In this document: positions 1 through 9,300 of the stretch, one piece after another
Layout of the letters: every line of letters starts with the position of its first letter
Numbering within the stretch: position 1 is the stretch's first letter
Source: Caryophanales bacterium UBA6356
GTDB taxonomy: Bacteria; Bacillota_I; Bacilli_A; RFN20; CAG-826
DNA length: 29,077 bases
Direction: 5' to 3'
Assembly: GCA_002440125.1 (NCBI GenBank)
Contig: DJRQ01000045.1
Span: 1 to 29,077, forward strand
Notes under the pieces: generated by a model
Databases searched by the model: none
What the model saw: only the letters and a program-made list of their open reading frames with translations
What the model was told of the DNA's origin: nothing
Made by a program: the position numbers and the translations under genes

Positions 1-881
1 GAGCTTTCTTGCGCTTTCTCAAAAAGGTCATTGTTCATTTCGTTTTCAAGGCTTGGCTCTAAAAGCCTTTTGTAAGAATCCTCTATCATTCCCCTAAGAA
101 GATCTTCAAACGCGCTATTCCTTTTGATGTAATCTCTTGCGATGGCGTTTATCGTCGTTTGCTTATCGTAGACAAAGGAATAGCTTAGTTTCTTTTCCCT
201 TTTTCCTCTTTGAAGAGCGAGAATTTGATGGGGTTTCAAATACTTGATATTCATCGCGAAGGAATCGTAATTGCTATATTTCCCATCAACGTCTTCTTTT
301 GCTCTTTTCGCCTCGATCTTTCCAGTTCGGAAAAGATAGTCTTTGGCTTGGAGATAATAGTTCGAGTCATCGGCGACTTCTTCGGAAAGAATATCCAAGG
401 CGCCTTCCAAAGCCTCTTCCTTCGAAAGGACTTTTTTGTTTGGATCCACGAATTTTTCGCTGTAATCCATGAGCTCCGATCGGGAGCCTCTTTGCTCCTT
501 CAAAAAGAGCGCAAGGGGTTCCAATCCTTTTTCTTTCGCGATGCTCCCGCGTGTTTTTCTTTTGGGCCGATAGGGGCGATAAAGTGCTTCTAATTCGCTT
601 AAAGAAACGCATTCATCGATGTGTTCTTTGAGCTCATCCGTAAGCTTTCCTTGTTCCTCGATGGTTTTTAAAATCGTTTCTTTCCGATCGAGTACCTTAT
701 CTATTTTTTGGTTCTCTTCTTCGAAGGCCCGTAAAGTGACGTCGCTTAAATTCCCCGTCTCTTCTTTGCGGTAGCGGGCGATAAAGGGGATGGTGGCGCC
801 CTCTAACAGCATTCTGAGAACGGTATTGACTTGGTTTTCAGAGAGCGAAAGCGTCTTGGCAAGGTATTCAATTTTGTTCAT
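1..881 (-). CDS. tex: Tex-family transcription accessory protein, N-terminal part (cut by left edge)
   Basis: The reverse strand reads openly from ATG at 881 to the left edge, giving about 293 codons of a family usually near 720 residues. IPFIARYRKEETG at residues 31-43 is the hallmark of the Tex N-terminal domain. The segment YRPYRPKRKTRGSIAKEKG, near residues 101-120, also matches Tex. Known Tex proteins bind nucleic acid through a C-terminal S1 domain and affect transcription; that part lies outside the window. The start was chosen because the N-terminus aligns with the family and an extended -10 box lies just upstream. The only Shine-Dalgarno-like bases (TAAGG) sit two bases from the ATG, so the message may be almost leaderless. 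It is divergent from the dehydrogenase gene. The family assignment is firm; the role here is inferred. Confidence 0.93.
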   Translation of the reverse strand, partial: MNKIEYLAKTLSLSENQVNTVLRMLLEGATIPFIARYRKEETGNLSDVTLRAFEEENQKIDKVLDRKETILKTIEEQGKLTDELKEHIDECVSLSELEALYRPYRPKRKTRGSIAKEKGLEPLALFLKEQRGSRSELMDYSEKFVDPNKKVLSKEEALEGALDILSEEVADDSNYYLQAKDYLFRTGKIEAKRAKEDVDGKYSNYDSFAMNIKYLKPHQILALQRGKREKKLSYSFVYDKQTTINAIARDYIKRNSAFEDLLRGMIEDSYKRLLEPSLENEMNNDLFEKAQES

Positions 882-890
882 GGCCTTAAA

Positions 891-899
891 TTTATATCA
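891..899 (-). promoter_or_regulatory. Extended -10 promoter for tex
   Basis: On the reverse strand the sequence TGATATAAA has the TGn extension plus a TATAAA box. Transcription would begin about 3-4 nt before the tex ATG, leaving almost no leader. No convincing -35 box is seen, which extended -10 promoters can do without. Confidence 0.5.
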
Positions 900-972
900 T
901 TTTCAACGTTTCTTTTGCTATCTTTTCAAAAATCGAGCAGTTTCGAAAATGGACGTATCGCTATTTCAATAT

Positions 973-1016
973 CGATTTATCGTGACATAATAATTGATGT
1001 ACGCGAGAAGTCTCGC
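973..1016 (+). promoter_or_regulatory. Promoter and operator-like palindromes before the alcohol dehydrogenase
   Basis: A CATAAT -10 candidate lies at 986-991. It is flanked by two short inverted repeats: CGATTTATCG at 973-982 and GCGAGA-AG-TCTCGC at 1003-1016. The second falls in the expected 5' leader, just before the strong AAGGAGG ribosome binding site. No good -35 box is visible. A repressor or activator site is plausible; the regulator cannot be named. Confidence 0.4.
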
Positions 1017-1032
1017 ATAAGGAGGAAAATAA

Positions 1033-2181
1033 ATGTCGAATCGTTTCTGCTTAAATCCTGTGAGCTATCATGGCTATGGCGCGATTGAGAACATCGTTGC
1101 TGAAGTCAAGGCCCATGGCTGGAAGAAAGCTATGGTCGCCAGCGACCCAGGTCTTATCAAATTTGGTGTCACCAAGAATGTGACCGATCTTCTTGACAAG
1201 GCTGGCCTTGCTTATGAGATTTATAGCGATATTAAGCCAAATCCAACCATTGAAAACGTCAAAGATGGCGTCGAGTCTTTCAAAAAGATGGGGGCCGATT
1301 ACATCATCGCCATCGGCGGTGGCTCTTCGATGGACACTTCCAAAGCCATCGGCATTATCATCAACAATCCTGAGTTCGCCGATGTTCGTAGCCTCGAAGG
1401 ACTTTCTCCGACGAAGAATCCTTGCGTTCCTACGATCGCTGTTCCAACGACCGCTGGCACGGCTGCTGAGGTCACCATCAACTACGTTATCACTGACACT
1501 GAGAAACATCGCAAATTCGTCTGCGTTGACCCTCACGATATGCCTATCATCGCTGTTGTTGATCCCCTTATGATGGCGACTATGCCAAAGAGCCTTGTGG
1601 CTGCTACCGGCATGGATGCTTTGACGCACGCGATTGAGGGTTATATCACCAAAGGCGCTTGGGAACTTAGCGATATGTTCCATATCGAAGCCATCCGCAT
1701 CATCTCTCACAATATCGAAGACTCTTATAAGGGCGGCAAGAAAGGCCGCGAAGAAATGGCTCTTGGCCAATATATTGCCGGTATGGGCTTTAGCAACGTT
1801 GGCTTAGGGCTTGTCCATGCGATGGCTCACCCTCTTAGCGCATTCTATGATACGCCGCACGGTGTCGCCTGCTCCATCCTTCTTCCAACCGTCATGGCCT
1901 ATAATGCCCCAGCCACCGGCACCAAATATCGCGACATTGCGATTGCGATGGGTGTCGAAGGCGTCGAGAAGATGAGCCAAGAAGAATACCGCAAGGCTGC
2001 TGTTGATGCCGTAAAGGCCCTTAGCGTTGCCGTCGGTATCCCAGCAAATCTCAAGGAAATCGTCAAAGAGAAAGATCTTTCCTTCCTTGCCGATAGCGCT
2101 CTCGCGGATGCTTGCTTTGGCGGTAACCCTCGTCCTGCCACCAAAGAAGACGTCATTGCCATCTACAAGTCTCTCATGTAG
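1033..2181 (+). CDS. fucO: Iron-dependent alcohol dehydrogenase, FucO (lactaldehyde reductase) type
   Basis: This 382-residue protein belongs to the group III iron alcohol dehydrogenases and is the same length as E. coli FucO. FucO reduces L-lactaldehyde to 1,2-propanediol with NADH. The nucleotide-binding GGGS lies at residues 95-98. The four metal ligands are seen as Asp195, His199, His262 and His276. The stretch NNPEFADVRSLEGLSP is, from memory, essentially identical to enterobacterial FucO. The start has a strong AAGGAGG seven bases upstream. Codons end in C more often than in neighbouring genes, as in highly expressed genes. A terminator follows, so it is probably a single-gene unit. Rhamnulokinase next door supports a lactaldehyde substrate, although the rhamnose aldolase is not in the window. 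A broader alcohol or diol dehydrogenase is the alternative. Confidence 0.9.
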   Translation: MSNRFCLNPVSYHGYGAIENIVAEVKAHGWKKAMVASDPGLIKFGVTKNVTDLLDKAGLAYEIYSDIKPNPTIENVKDGVESFKKMGADYIIAIGGGSSMDTSKAIGIIINNPEFADVRSLEGLSPTKNPCVPTIAVPTTAGTAAEVTINYVITDTEKHRKFVCVDPHDMPIIAVVDPLMMATMPKSLVAATGMDALTHAIEGYITKGAWELSDMFHIEAIRIISHNIEDSYKGGKKGREEMALGQYIAGMGFSNVGLGLVHAMAHPLSAFYDTPHGVACSILLPTVMAYNAPATGTKYRDIAIAMGVEGVEKMSQEEYRKAAVDAVKALSVAVGIPANLKEIVKEKDLSFLADSALADACFGGNPRPATKEDVIAIYKSLM

Positions 2182-2189
2182 TTCCTAAA

Positions 2190-2230
2190 GGTCCTTGGCT
2201 CTTCCAAAGAGCTAGGGATCTTTTTCTTTT
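2190..2230 (+). terminator. Rho-independent terminator after the alcohol dehydrogenase
   Basis: A 13-bp stem, counting G-U pairs, joins 2190-2202 and 2208-2220 around the loop TCCAA. It is followed directly by TTTTTCTTTT. It lies nine bases past the stop codon, so it separates the dehydrogenase from rhaB. Confidence 0.9.
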
Positions 2231-2311
2231 GCTTATTTATCAAAGAACGTTCCTTCGTTGACTTTCTTCTTTTTAAAAGCCACCATTAGGGGCGAGAAAG
2301 TGAGATTAAAT

Positions 2312-3628
2312 ATGAAATATTTATTGGCTGTTGATATTGGCGCAACGAGTGCCCGCCATGTTTTGGGGCATCGCGATACGAAAACCGGGGAGATGGTCTT
2401 AGAAGAGATCTACCGTTTTAAAACCCCATTGGTTGAGCTTGGGGGCGGACATTGTTATTGGGACGTTCATAAGCTTTTCGAGGAGATTGTCATTGGTCTA
2501 AAAAAAGCCAAGGTAATCGGAAAGGTCCCATCTAAAATAGGCATCGATTCCTTCGGCGTCGACTATGCTCTTTTGGGAGAAAATGGCGAGCTTGTTGATA
2601 GAGTTATTTCCTATCGCGATGATCGAACGGTTGAAGCGAAGAAGAATTTCTTATCTCCGGAAATCCTTTTTGAGAAGACGGGAATTTACCCACACGCCTT
2701 TAATACGATCTATCAACTTTTCGACGATAAAGAAACGGGCCGCCTTCAGAAAGCCAAAGAGGCCATGATGCTCCCTTCTTACCTCGTTTACCTTTTAACG
2801 GGCATCAAACAAAACGAAATATCTATCCTCTCGACTTCCGGTTTGCTCGATAGTCGAACGAATAGCTTTGAACCTAGCCTTCTCCAAGAGCTTGGTTTAG
2901 ATTCCTCTTTCTTCCCGAATCCGGTAGCTGGTGGAACCAAAATTGGGGGATTTTGCAAAGAAATCGAAGAGGAGGTCGGCTATAACGCCGATGTTTATTG
3001 TGTCTTAGAACATGATACGGCAAGCGCGTTTTATGGTTCGAAAACGCCTCAAGGATATGCTTATCTATCGAGCGGCACTTGGTCTTTGTTCGGGGCGATG
3101 CTTCATAAGCCGATTGTGACGAAAGAGGCTTTTCAAAAGAGCTTCTCCAATGAGCTTTCTCGACCAGGGGAAGTTCGCTTCTTATCGAACATTATGGGCA
3201 TGTGGGTTGTCAATCGCCTCCTTCTGGAGATGCCTGAAGTCAAAAATGTCATTGAGGCAGTCAAACTTTCTGAAGCTTCGACATATATGGATTATTTCCC
3301 CATGGCCGATCAAAGACTCTTCAATCCCAAGAGCATGAAAGAAGCGGTTCTCACTCTTTTAAAAGAAAAGGACGCTCAGGAGATAAAGACTCCTGGGGAT
3401 CTTTTCCGAAGCGTGTATCTCTCTTTGGCCTATTCTTATAAGGAGGCGCTTCTTGGCTTAGAAGAAATGACGGGGGAGAAATTCAAAGGAATATCGATTT
3501 TTGGTGGTGGCGTCCAAAACCGTTTCCTTGATAATCTTGTGAGCGAAATCGTTCTTCGGCCAGTGTATTTAGGCCCGAGTGAAGCGACTTCCTTAGGGAA
3601 TCTTCTTTTGATGGAAGATAACGATTGA
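2312..3628 (+). CDS. rhaB: Rhamnulokinase (FGGY carbohydrate kinase)
   Basis: RhaB phosphorylates L-rhamnulose at O1 with ATP, before aldol cleavage to dihydroxyacetone phosphate and L-lactaldehyde. The 438-residue product is somewhat shorter than E. coli RhaB (about 489). Family features are the N-terminal phosphate-binding DIGATSAR (8-15), GIDSFGVDYALL, the catalytic-Asp segment EHDTAS (233-238, Asp235), YLSSGTWSL (251-259) and the FGGGVQN adenosine loop (397-403). The ATG at 2312 is preferred to an upstream in-frame start at 2258, because the family begins right at MKYLLAVDIG. The ribosome site is weak (GTGAG). nagA follows 17 bases later, probably in one transcript. Another FGGY kinase is possible, but the motifs fit RhaB best. 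Confidence 0.87.
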   Translation: MKYLLAVDIGATSARHVLGHRDTKTGEMVLEEIYRFKTPLVELGGGHCYWDVHKLFEEIVIGLKKAKVIGKVPSKIGIDSFGVDYALLGENGELVDRVISYRDDRTVEAKKNFLSPEILFEKTGIYPHAFNTIYQLFDDKETGRLQKAKEAMMLPSYLVYLLTGIKQNEISILSTSGLLDSRTNSFEPSLLQELGLDSSFFPNPVAGGTKIGGFCKEIEEEVGYNADVYCVLEHDTASAFYGSKTPQGYAYLSSGTWSLFGAMLHKPIVTKEAFQKSFSNELSRPGEVRFLSNIMGMWVVNRLLLEMPEVKNVIEAVKLSEASTYMDYFPMADQRLFNPKSMKEAVLTLLKEKDAQEIKTPGDLFRSVYLSLAYSYKEALLGLEEMTGEKFKGISIFGGGVQNRFLDNLVSEIVLRPVYLGPSEATSLGNLLLMEDND

Positions 3629-3645
3629 TTTTTTGGAGAAACGAT

Positions 3646-4800
3646 ATGGAAATCAAAGGTTTTAGCAACATTCGGGCAATTTTGCCTCATGAAGTGAAGA
3701 ATATATCCCTCACAGTCAAAGAAGGGAGAATTGCTTCTATTGATGTGCCAAAAAATGAAAAAAAAGATGCAAAAACCCTCTATTTGGCACCAGGTTTTAT
3801 TGATGAGCATATTCATGGCGCTAACGGAAGCGATACGATGGATGCTTCTATCGACTCCCTTTCGAATATTGCGACTTCTTTGCCGCAAGAAGGCGTCACT
3901 TCTTTCTTGGCGACCACAATGACAATGCCAAAAGAGAACATCGAAAAAGCCCTTCTCAATATCAAGGAATACCGTTCCAAAGACAGAGAGGGCGCACGTG
4001 TTATCGGTTGCCATCTTGAAGGACCGTTTATTTCCCCTCTTCATCCTGGCGCCCAAGATCCTAAGGCTATTCTTAAACCGGACGTGGTGCTTTTCGAGAA
4101 ATGGAACGCCCTTTCGGGAAATGCCATTCGGGAAGTGACGATTGCTTACGAAGAGGGTGGCAAAGAGATTTTGGATTATTGCGTGAAACACGGTATTACG
4201 TGTTCCCTTGGCCATAGCGATTGCAAAAGCGAGTTGGTTAAAGAAGCCGTTTGTGGCGGCCTTCATTCGATTACGCATTTGTTCAATGCTCAACGCGGTT
4301 TTAATCATCGTGAGCCTGGCATCGTGGGGGAAGCCTTCCTTATCGATGGTTTGAAAACGGAGCTTATCGCGGATTTGATTCACTCTTCGAAGGATGCCGT
4401 GTCTCTTGTTTTCAAAAACAAAAAGAAAGAGGATATCGTTCTCATCACCGATAGTACCGAAGGGAAATTCTTGAAACCGGGTTTTTATGAGCTTGGCGGA
4501 CAAAAAGTCAAGATCTTTGATGGGGTTGCTCGATTGATGAACGATACCATCGCCGGTTCTATCTTATCTTTGAACAAAGCCCTTTTGAATATCCGTCCTC
4601 TGGCGAAGGGCTATAGTCTTTCTGAGCTCATCGATCTTGTTTCTTTGAATCCGGCGAAGAATTTAGGAATCGAGAAGGATTTTGGAAGCGTCGAGGTTGG
4701 AAAGATGGCCGATTTTGTTCTCCTTGATGACGATTTCCAAGTTTATATGACGATTGTCGGAGGGAAGGTTTGCTACATCAAAGAAGGTTTTTCTCTTTGA
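3646..4800 (+). CDS. nagA: N-acetylglucosamine-6-phosphate deacetylase
   Basis: NagA removes acetate from GlcNAc-6-phosphate to give glucosamine-6-phosphate, feeding amino sugars into glycolysis or cell-envelope precursors. The 384-residue protein shows the amidohydrolase series in order: PGFIDEHIHG (49-58), HLEGP (123-127) with the metal-binding Glu125, LGHS with His190, HLFNA with His211, and ITDS with the catalytic Asp269. The start at 3646 has GGAG about eight bases upstream; an in-frame ATG at 3625 lies inside rhaB and lacks a site. The 17-base gap after rhaB suggests co-transcription. No nagB or sugar transporter lies nearby, so the supply route is unknown. Confidence 0.9.
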   Translation: MEIKGFSNIRAILPHEVKNISLTVKEGRIASIDVPKNEKKDAKTLYLAPGFIDEHIHGANGSDTMDASIDSLSNIATSLPQEGVTSFLATTMTMPKENIEKALLNIKEYRSKDREGARVIGCHLEGPFISPLHPGAQDPKAILKPDVVLFEKWNALSGNAIREVTIAYEEGGKEILDYCVKHGITCSLGHSDCKSELVKEAVCGGLHSITHLFNAQRGFNHREPGIVGEAFLIDGLKTELIADLIHSSKDAVSLVFKNKKKEDIVLITDSTEGKFLKPGFYELGGQKVKIFDGVARLMNDTIAGSILSLNKALLNIRPLAKGYSLSELIDLVSLNPAKNLGIEKDFGSVEVGKMADFVLLDDDFQVYMTIVGGKVCYIKEGFSL

Positions 4801-4820
4801 TTTTTCCTTTTCTTTTTATG
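4777..4820 (+). terminator. Probable terminator at the end of nagA
   Basis: ATCAAAGA (4777-4784) and TCTTTGAT (4794-4801) form a perfect 8-bp stem with a 9-base loop, followed by a long T/C run (4802-4820). The stem is AT-rich and overlaps the nagA stop codon, so strength is uncertain. Confidence 0.55.
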
Positions 4821-4859
4821 GGACCCCTTTGGAGACGCCCTTTTTCCAAAAGGTGAATA

Positions 4860-4888
4860 TCGAAATGGAACTCTCTTCGTGCTAATCT
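4860..4888 (+). promoter_or_regulatory. Promoter before the SWIM protein gene
   Basis: TCGAAA (4860-4865), a 17-base spacer and TAATCT (4883-4888) lie seven bases before the ATG at 4896. No Shine-Dalgarno sequence is present between them, which suggests a leaderless or nearly leaderless message. Confidence 0.45.
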
Positions 4889-4895
4889 AATACAT

Positions 4896-6377
4896 ATGCT
4901 TTCCTATCTTGACAATCTAAGCACTTTCTCAAGCGTTATCGTGAGCCGCGGGCGAAGCTATTTTCGTTCAGGGATGGTTCTTTCCCTCTCTCATAGTGGC
5001 AATCAGGTGAACGCCATTGTGGAAGGAAGTGGACGAAACGAATATCAAGTCCATCTTACTTTCGCCAAAGATGGCTATACCCTTTTAAGAAGCGATTGTT
5101 CATGCCCATATTTCGATGACTGCAAGCATGTTGTCGCTGTTTTGTATGCTCTTGAGGAGGAGAGACTTCATGGGGGAGGGGATATTTCTCATCCGCTTTC
5201 TAAAGAATCCTTCCTAAGGGGATTAAAAGGATGGTCGAGAAAGACTTCGAGCAACTGCCGTTATGATTTTTTCATTCGAGAACTTCTCTCTCTCATGAAA
5301 AATCCTGATATTCACGTTAAAGAAGAAGATGTCGTTTCCACTTTTGCTGAAATTGAATACGGGTTGTATCTACGCTCCATGAAAAGCAGGGACGTTTATT
5401 CCCTTGCTCTCCTTTCGTTTCTCGATCTTCTTCCACAAGCAAAATTAAGCGAAGACTCATTCGTTTCAATGTCTTTTGCCTACGTCGAAAAGGAGAAGCT
5501 TCCCATCAAGAATCTTCTTTTCTCTCTCTTTTTGTCGAATGCCTCTTTCTCAAGTGCTGGCGTTTCCTACTTTCTCGATGTCTATAAGGCGAATCAATCC
5601 CAAGCGAAAAGACTCCTTAACAACCTTAACGCTCCTTTGAAAGATAATATTGTTTGGGATGTCCAATTTTTAAAAATCGTTGCTGTTCTTCGCCCTTATC
5701 TCCTAGACGATGCTCATTTAAAACTATTATTTTCCGATTCCGATATTTGGGAAGACAAGAATCTTCTCCTAAGCCTTCTTAATGTCTTTTCTCGTTCTTC
5801 CAATCGACCTCCTTTCTTTTATTCTCTCTTAGAGAAAGCGCTTCCTTTGTTAAAGGAGGGAGAGATAGTCTCTCTTTTCCAATCCCTTTTCGCTATGGGC
5901 ATCAACCTCGATGATGCTTTCTTCCTTCTTTTGCATCTTCCGAAAGAAGTTTTGGCTCTAGGCTTTTCAAAAGTGTCCCTTATCAAATATCATCCAATCC
6001 ATTCCACGGTGGCCTTTTTTTGCTATCCCGCTTTCGGGGAATATTCCTTAAAAGACCTTCATCCTTATCATTTATGGCGAATTCGAAGCGTTTTAAGCGA
6101 CGCTCAAAAAGAAACTGTTTTACAGGCATCTTCTCTTTTTCTTGAGAAGAAAAGATTTGCGAGCCACGATCTCGACGTCTATGGCGCTTTCTATTGGCTG
6201 GCTGATTTCAAAGTTATGAATGCGCTTGCTTTAATGAAAGAAAAACGATTTGAGAACTTTTTCTATCCCAATAGCATTGCTGGGAATGCGCTTCGCCTTT
6301 ATTTGGAGAGTTCTCTTCTAACGGAAGGAGAACGCTCTTTCATTCTTTATAAGGGGGATCCTTATGTTTCTCTATAA
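4896..6377 (+). CDS. SWIM zinc-finger protein (partner of SNF2 helicase)
   Basis: This 493-residue protein carries one recognisable domain near its N-terminus: a SWIM zinc finger with Cys68, Cys70, Cys76 and His78 (CxC-x5-CxH). The remaining 400 or so residues are leucine-rich, look helical, and match no family I recognise. SWIM domains bind nucleic acid or proteins. In many Firmicutes a SWIM protein is encoded beside a SNF2 ATPase, as with YwqB and YwqA of Bacillus. Here the next gene is exactly such an ATPase and overlaps it by 14 bases, so the two are probably translated together and act as one complex. No ribosome binding site precedes the start. The domain call is strong; the cellular role is unknown. 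Confidence 0.85.
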   Translation: MLSYLDNLSTFSSVIVSRGRSYFRSGMVLSLSHSGNQVNAIVEGSGRNEYQVHLTFAKDGYTLLRSDCSCPYFDDCKHVVAVLYALEEERLHGGGDISHPLSKESFLRGLKGWSRKTSSNCRYDFFIRELLSLMKNPDIHVKEEDVVSTFAEIEYGLYLRSMKSRDVYSLALLSFLDLLPQAKLSEDSFVSMSFAYVEKEKLPIKNLLFSLFLSNASFSSAGVSYFLDVYKANQSQAKRLLNNLNAPLKDNIVWDVQFLKIVAVLRPYLLDDAHLKLLFSDSDIWEDKNLLLSLLNVFSRSSNRPPFFYSLLEKALPLLKEGEIVSLFQSLFAMGINLDDAFFLLLHLPKEVLALGFSKVSLIKYHPIHSTVAFFCYPAFGEYSLKDLHPYHLWRIRSVLSDAQKETVLQASSLFLEKKRFASHDLDVYGAFYWLADFKVMNALALMKEKRFENFFYPNSIAGNALRLYLESSLLTEGERSFILYKGDPYVSL

Positions 6378-9300
6378 GAACCTCCCTCTTTTGTTGCCTA
6401 AAGTCCAAGCGCTTCTTTCTGAAAGCGAAGTGACGAGAAGCGTTTTTAAGAAACTTCAAGAAGGCCTATATCAAGTTGCGATTCGCTACGAACGGAAGAA
6501 GGAATGGATTTCCTATGAAGCTTTTGACGTCAAGGACGGCATTCTTTCGAATTTCCCCTATTTCGCGATTGCGGTGGATTCTTCTGGCAAAGTCTATTCG
6601 CTTTCGGAAAATGGAAGCATCTATCTTTCCTATCAGGAAGAAGCTCTTTTTTGCTTCGCTCTTCTTTTAGACAAAAAGCTAAGCGAAGAAGGGGAAGAAA
6701 AAATACGTTCTTTTTACGCTCTTATCCTCCCTGACATTTCGCCTTTGCTTAATCTCAATGAAAAGGAAAGAAAAGAAAGACGTGAGATTCGCGAAGACTT
6801 TTTGAATTTTATGCAACTTCGAGAAGCTCCCGTCCGAGAAAAGGAAGAGTATGTTCCTTTAAATCTTCTCGAATTATCCATCTCCCTTCATAATGATTCT
6901 GATACCCCTGTTTTGACTTTTGAGATTTATGATGGGGAGAAGAGGCTTTTTTCGCCTCGGTCGTTGACCGCTTTCTTTACGAGCCTAAGCGAGCAATCGC
7001 TTTATAGTGTTGGCAAAAAAGATATCCGACTTAGCTATTCCCTTTTCTCGGAAAAGAATAGGAACGTCCTTACTTTCCTTTCGAACGCTTTCTATTCCTC
7101 GGCCGATCGTTATTACTCCTATCGCGGCAATGAGATTCCCCTCTCCATCTCCTCTCTGAATCGTTTTTTGGGCCTTTACGCAGGGGAAAATATCTCTTTC
7201 CAAGGCCAAAGTTACTACATTTCTAGCGATATCCAAGAAGCGAAAGTGGTGCTTCAAGAGAATGGGAACGTTCTTCTTTCGCCAAGCATAAAAGCGTTAG
7301 AAGGCATGATGTTCTATCTAGAGGGGTCGCATCTCCTTTTGTTGAATTCGAATAGCGGCATTTTGGAAAGATTCTATTTCCAAAATTCAAAACTCGGTAA
7401 ACTCTATTCCTATTTTTTAAGGAATCCGAAAGCGTCTACCAAACTTTTAGGCGATCTTCTTTTGCCTTATGTCCAAGGGGCGGATGTTGAGGATGGCTCT
7501 AATAGCCTCAAGATCAACTTCTATGTCGATATCAATGACAAAGGGGAGCTTTTATTTCATACCGAGTATTTGGTTTTCGATGAAGTGAAAGGCTACGTCG
7601 AATTAAAAGACAATGTCTATTACGCTTCTCGAATCAATAGATTCAAGAAAGAGCTGGAGCTTTTGGAAATACCGGAAGAAGGAACGCTGAAAGACGAAGG
7701 GAAGATCCTTTCTTTCCTAAAGCGGGACCTTTCTTCTTTGAAAAAGACTTGCCGCCTTCTTCTTTCCGAACGCCTTGGAAGGACGCACGTTTCGCATGTC
7801 GGCAACTTCGATATCCATCTTGAAAGAAACGTTGATTGGCTTTCGGTGAAAGTGAAAAGCAAAGAGTTTAGCGAAGAGGAATTATCCAAAATCCTTAAAG
7901 CGTATCGCGCTAAAAAGAAATTCATTCTTCTTCGCGACAAGGCGATTCTTCTTGACGAGAAGGAAGTCGACGAGCTCTCTCGTTTAGCCAAAAACTTGCA
8001 TCTTGACGATCGCTTCATCAATGATGACATTCCTCTTTACGAAGCCTTCAATCTAAATAGCCTCGAAGAGGGCAATCATGTAACCTATGGCGACTTCGTT
8101 AAGAAATTCGTGGATGACATCCTTTCCTTCGACCAAAGGAAAATTGCCTTGTCCGAAAATTTGGGAAACGTGCTTCGCCCCTATCAGCTTCATGCGGTGA
8201 AGTGGCTGGACGCTTTATACGAGAATAAGATGGGTGGCATTTTAGCCGATGATATGGGATTAGGGAAAACCCTTGAAACGATCGCTTTCTTATCTTTGCC
8301 AAAAAAGACAAAGAAACCTTCTCTTATCATCGTCCCCAAAAGCGTTCTCTATAACTGGAAAGACGAAATTAAAAGATTCGCGCCTGCCCTCCGAGTTTCT
8401 TTGCTTGATGGTTCCAAAGAGGAAAGACTTGCTCTTATCAACGAAATGAAGGATGGGAAAGAAGGGATCTACGTCACTTCCTATGATTCCCTTCGAAATG
8501 ATAGCAGTCTTTACGAGGGCGCTCTTTTTGATACCATCGTCTGCGATGAAGCCCAAACAATCAAAAATGCCCTTGCTTTGAAATCCAAAGCCATCAAGCG
8601 CCTTAAAGGGTCTTTTCGGTTAGCTCTAACAGGAACGCCGATTGAAAATTCGATGGCTGATTTGTGGGCTATTTTTGATTTTTTGATGCCTGGGTATCTA
8701 AGAACGCTTCCTATTTTCAAGACCACTTACGTGATGGCTGGCAATCAAGAAGAAGCGCGACGCGTGCTCTCTAAAAAAGTGCAACCCTTCTTGCTCCGAA
8801 GAACCAAGGACGAGGTTCTTAAGGAACTTCCTCCCAAGACCGTTGAACGGATTAGCATACCGATGGACCCAGAAAGCGAGTCTTTCTATTTAGCGACCCT
8901 CCAAGAGGCTAGAGCCAAACAAAAAGAGATGTCTCGCCGATCAGAGAAAGGATCTTCAGGTCGCTATAGCTCGTCCTTTAGCATGCTCCCTATTTTGACA
9001 AAACTGCGTGAAATATGCGTCGATCCTGGCGCTTTCTTTGATGGGTTTATGACTCCGAGCGCCAAATTAAGCCATGCGATTAATTTGACAAAAGATGGGG
9101 TTTTAGGTGGCCATAAGATTCTTGTCTTTAGCGCGTTTACGAAAGTGCTCGCCCATTTCTCCTCACTTCTTTTGGAGGAAGGCATTGCCTCCTTTACGAT
9201 CGAAGGCGATGTTGATTCCAAAAAACGGATTGCTTTGGCCAATAAGTTCAATAATGAAAACGAAACGAAAGTTATGCTTGTTTCCTTGAAAGCGGGCGGA

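Noticed and set aside
210..593. 127-codon forward open frame at the left edge
   Set aside because: It is opposite the tex gene, whose reverse-strand translation matches the Tex family throughout.
1051..1770. 239-codon reverse-strand open frame inside the alcohol dehydrogenase
   Set aside because: Antisense to a clear FucO homologue with no recognisable domain; a by-product of biased codons.
3436..4503. Long open frame of 355 codons on the reverse strand inside rhaB and nagA
   Set aside because: It lies opposite two well-supported enzymes, has no family features or ribosome site, and its openness follows from the codon choice of the forward genes.
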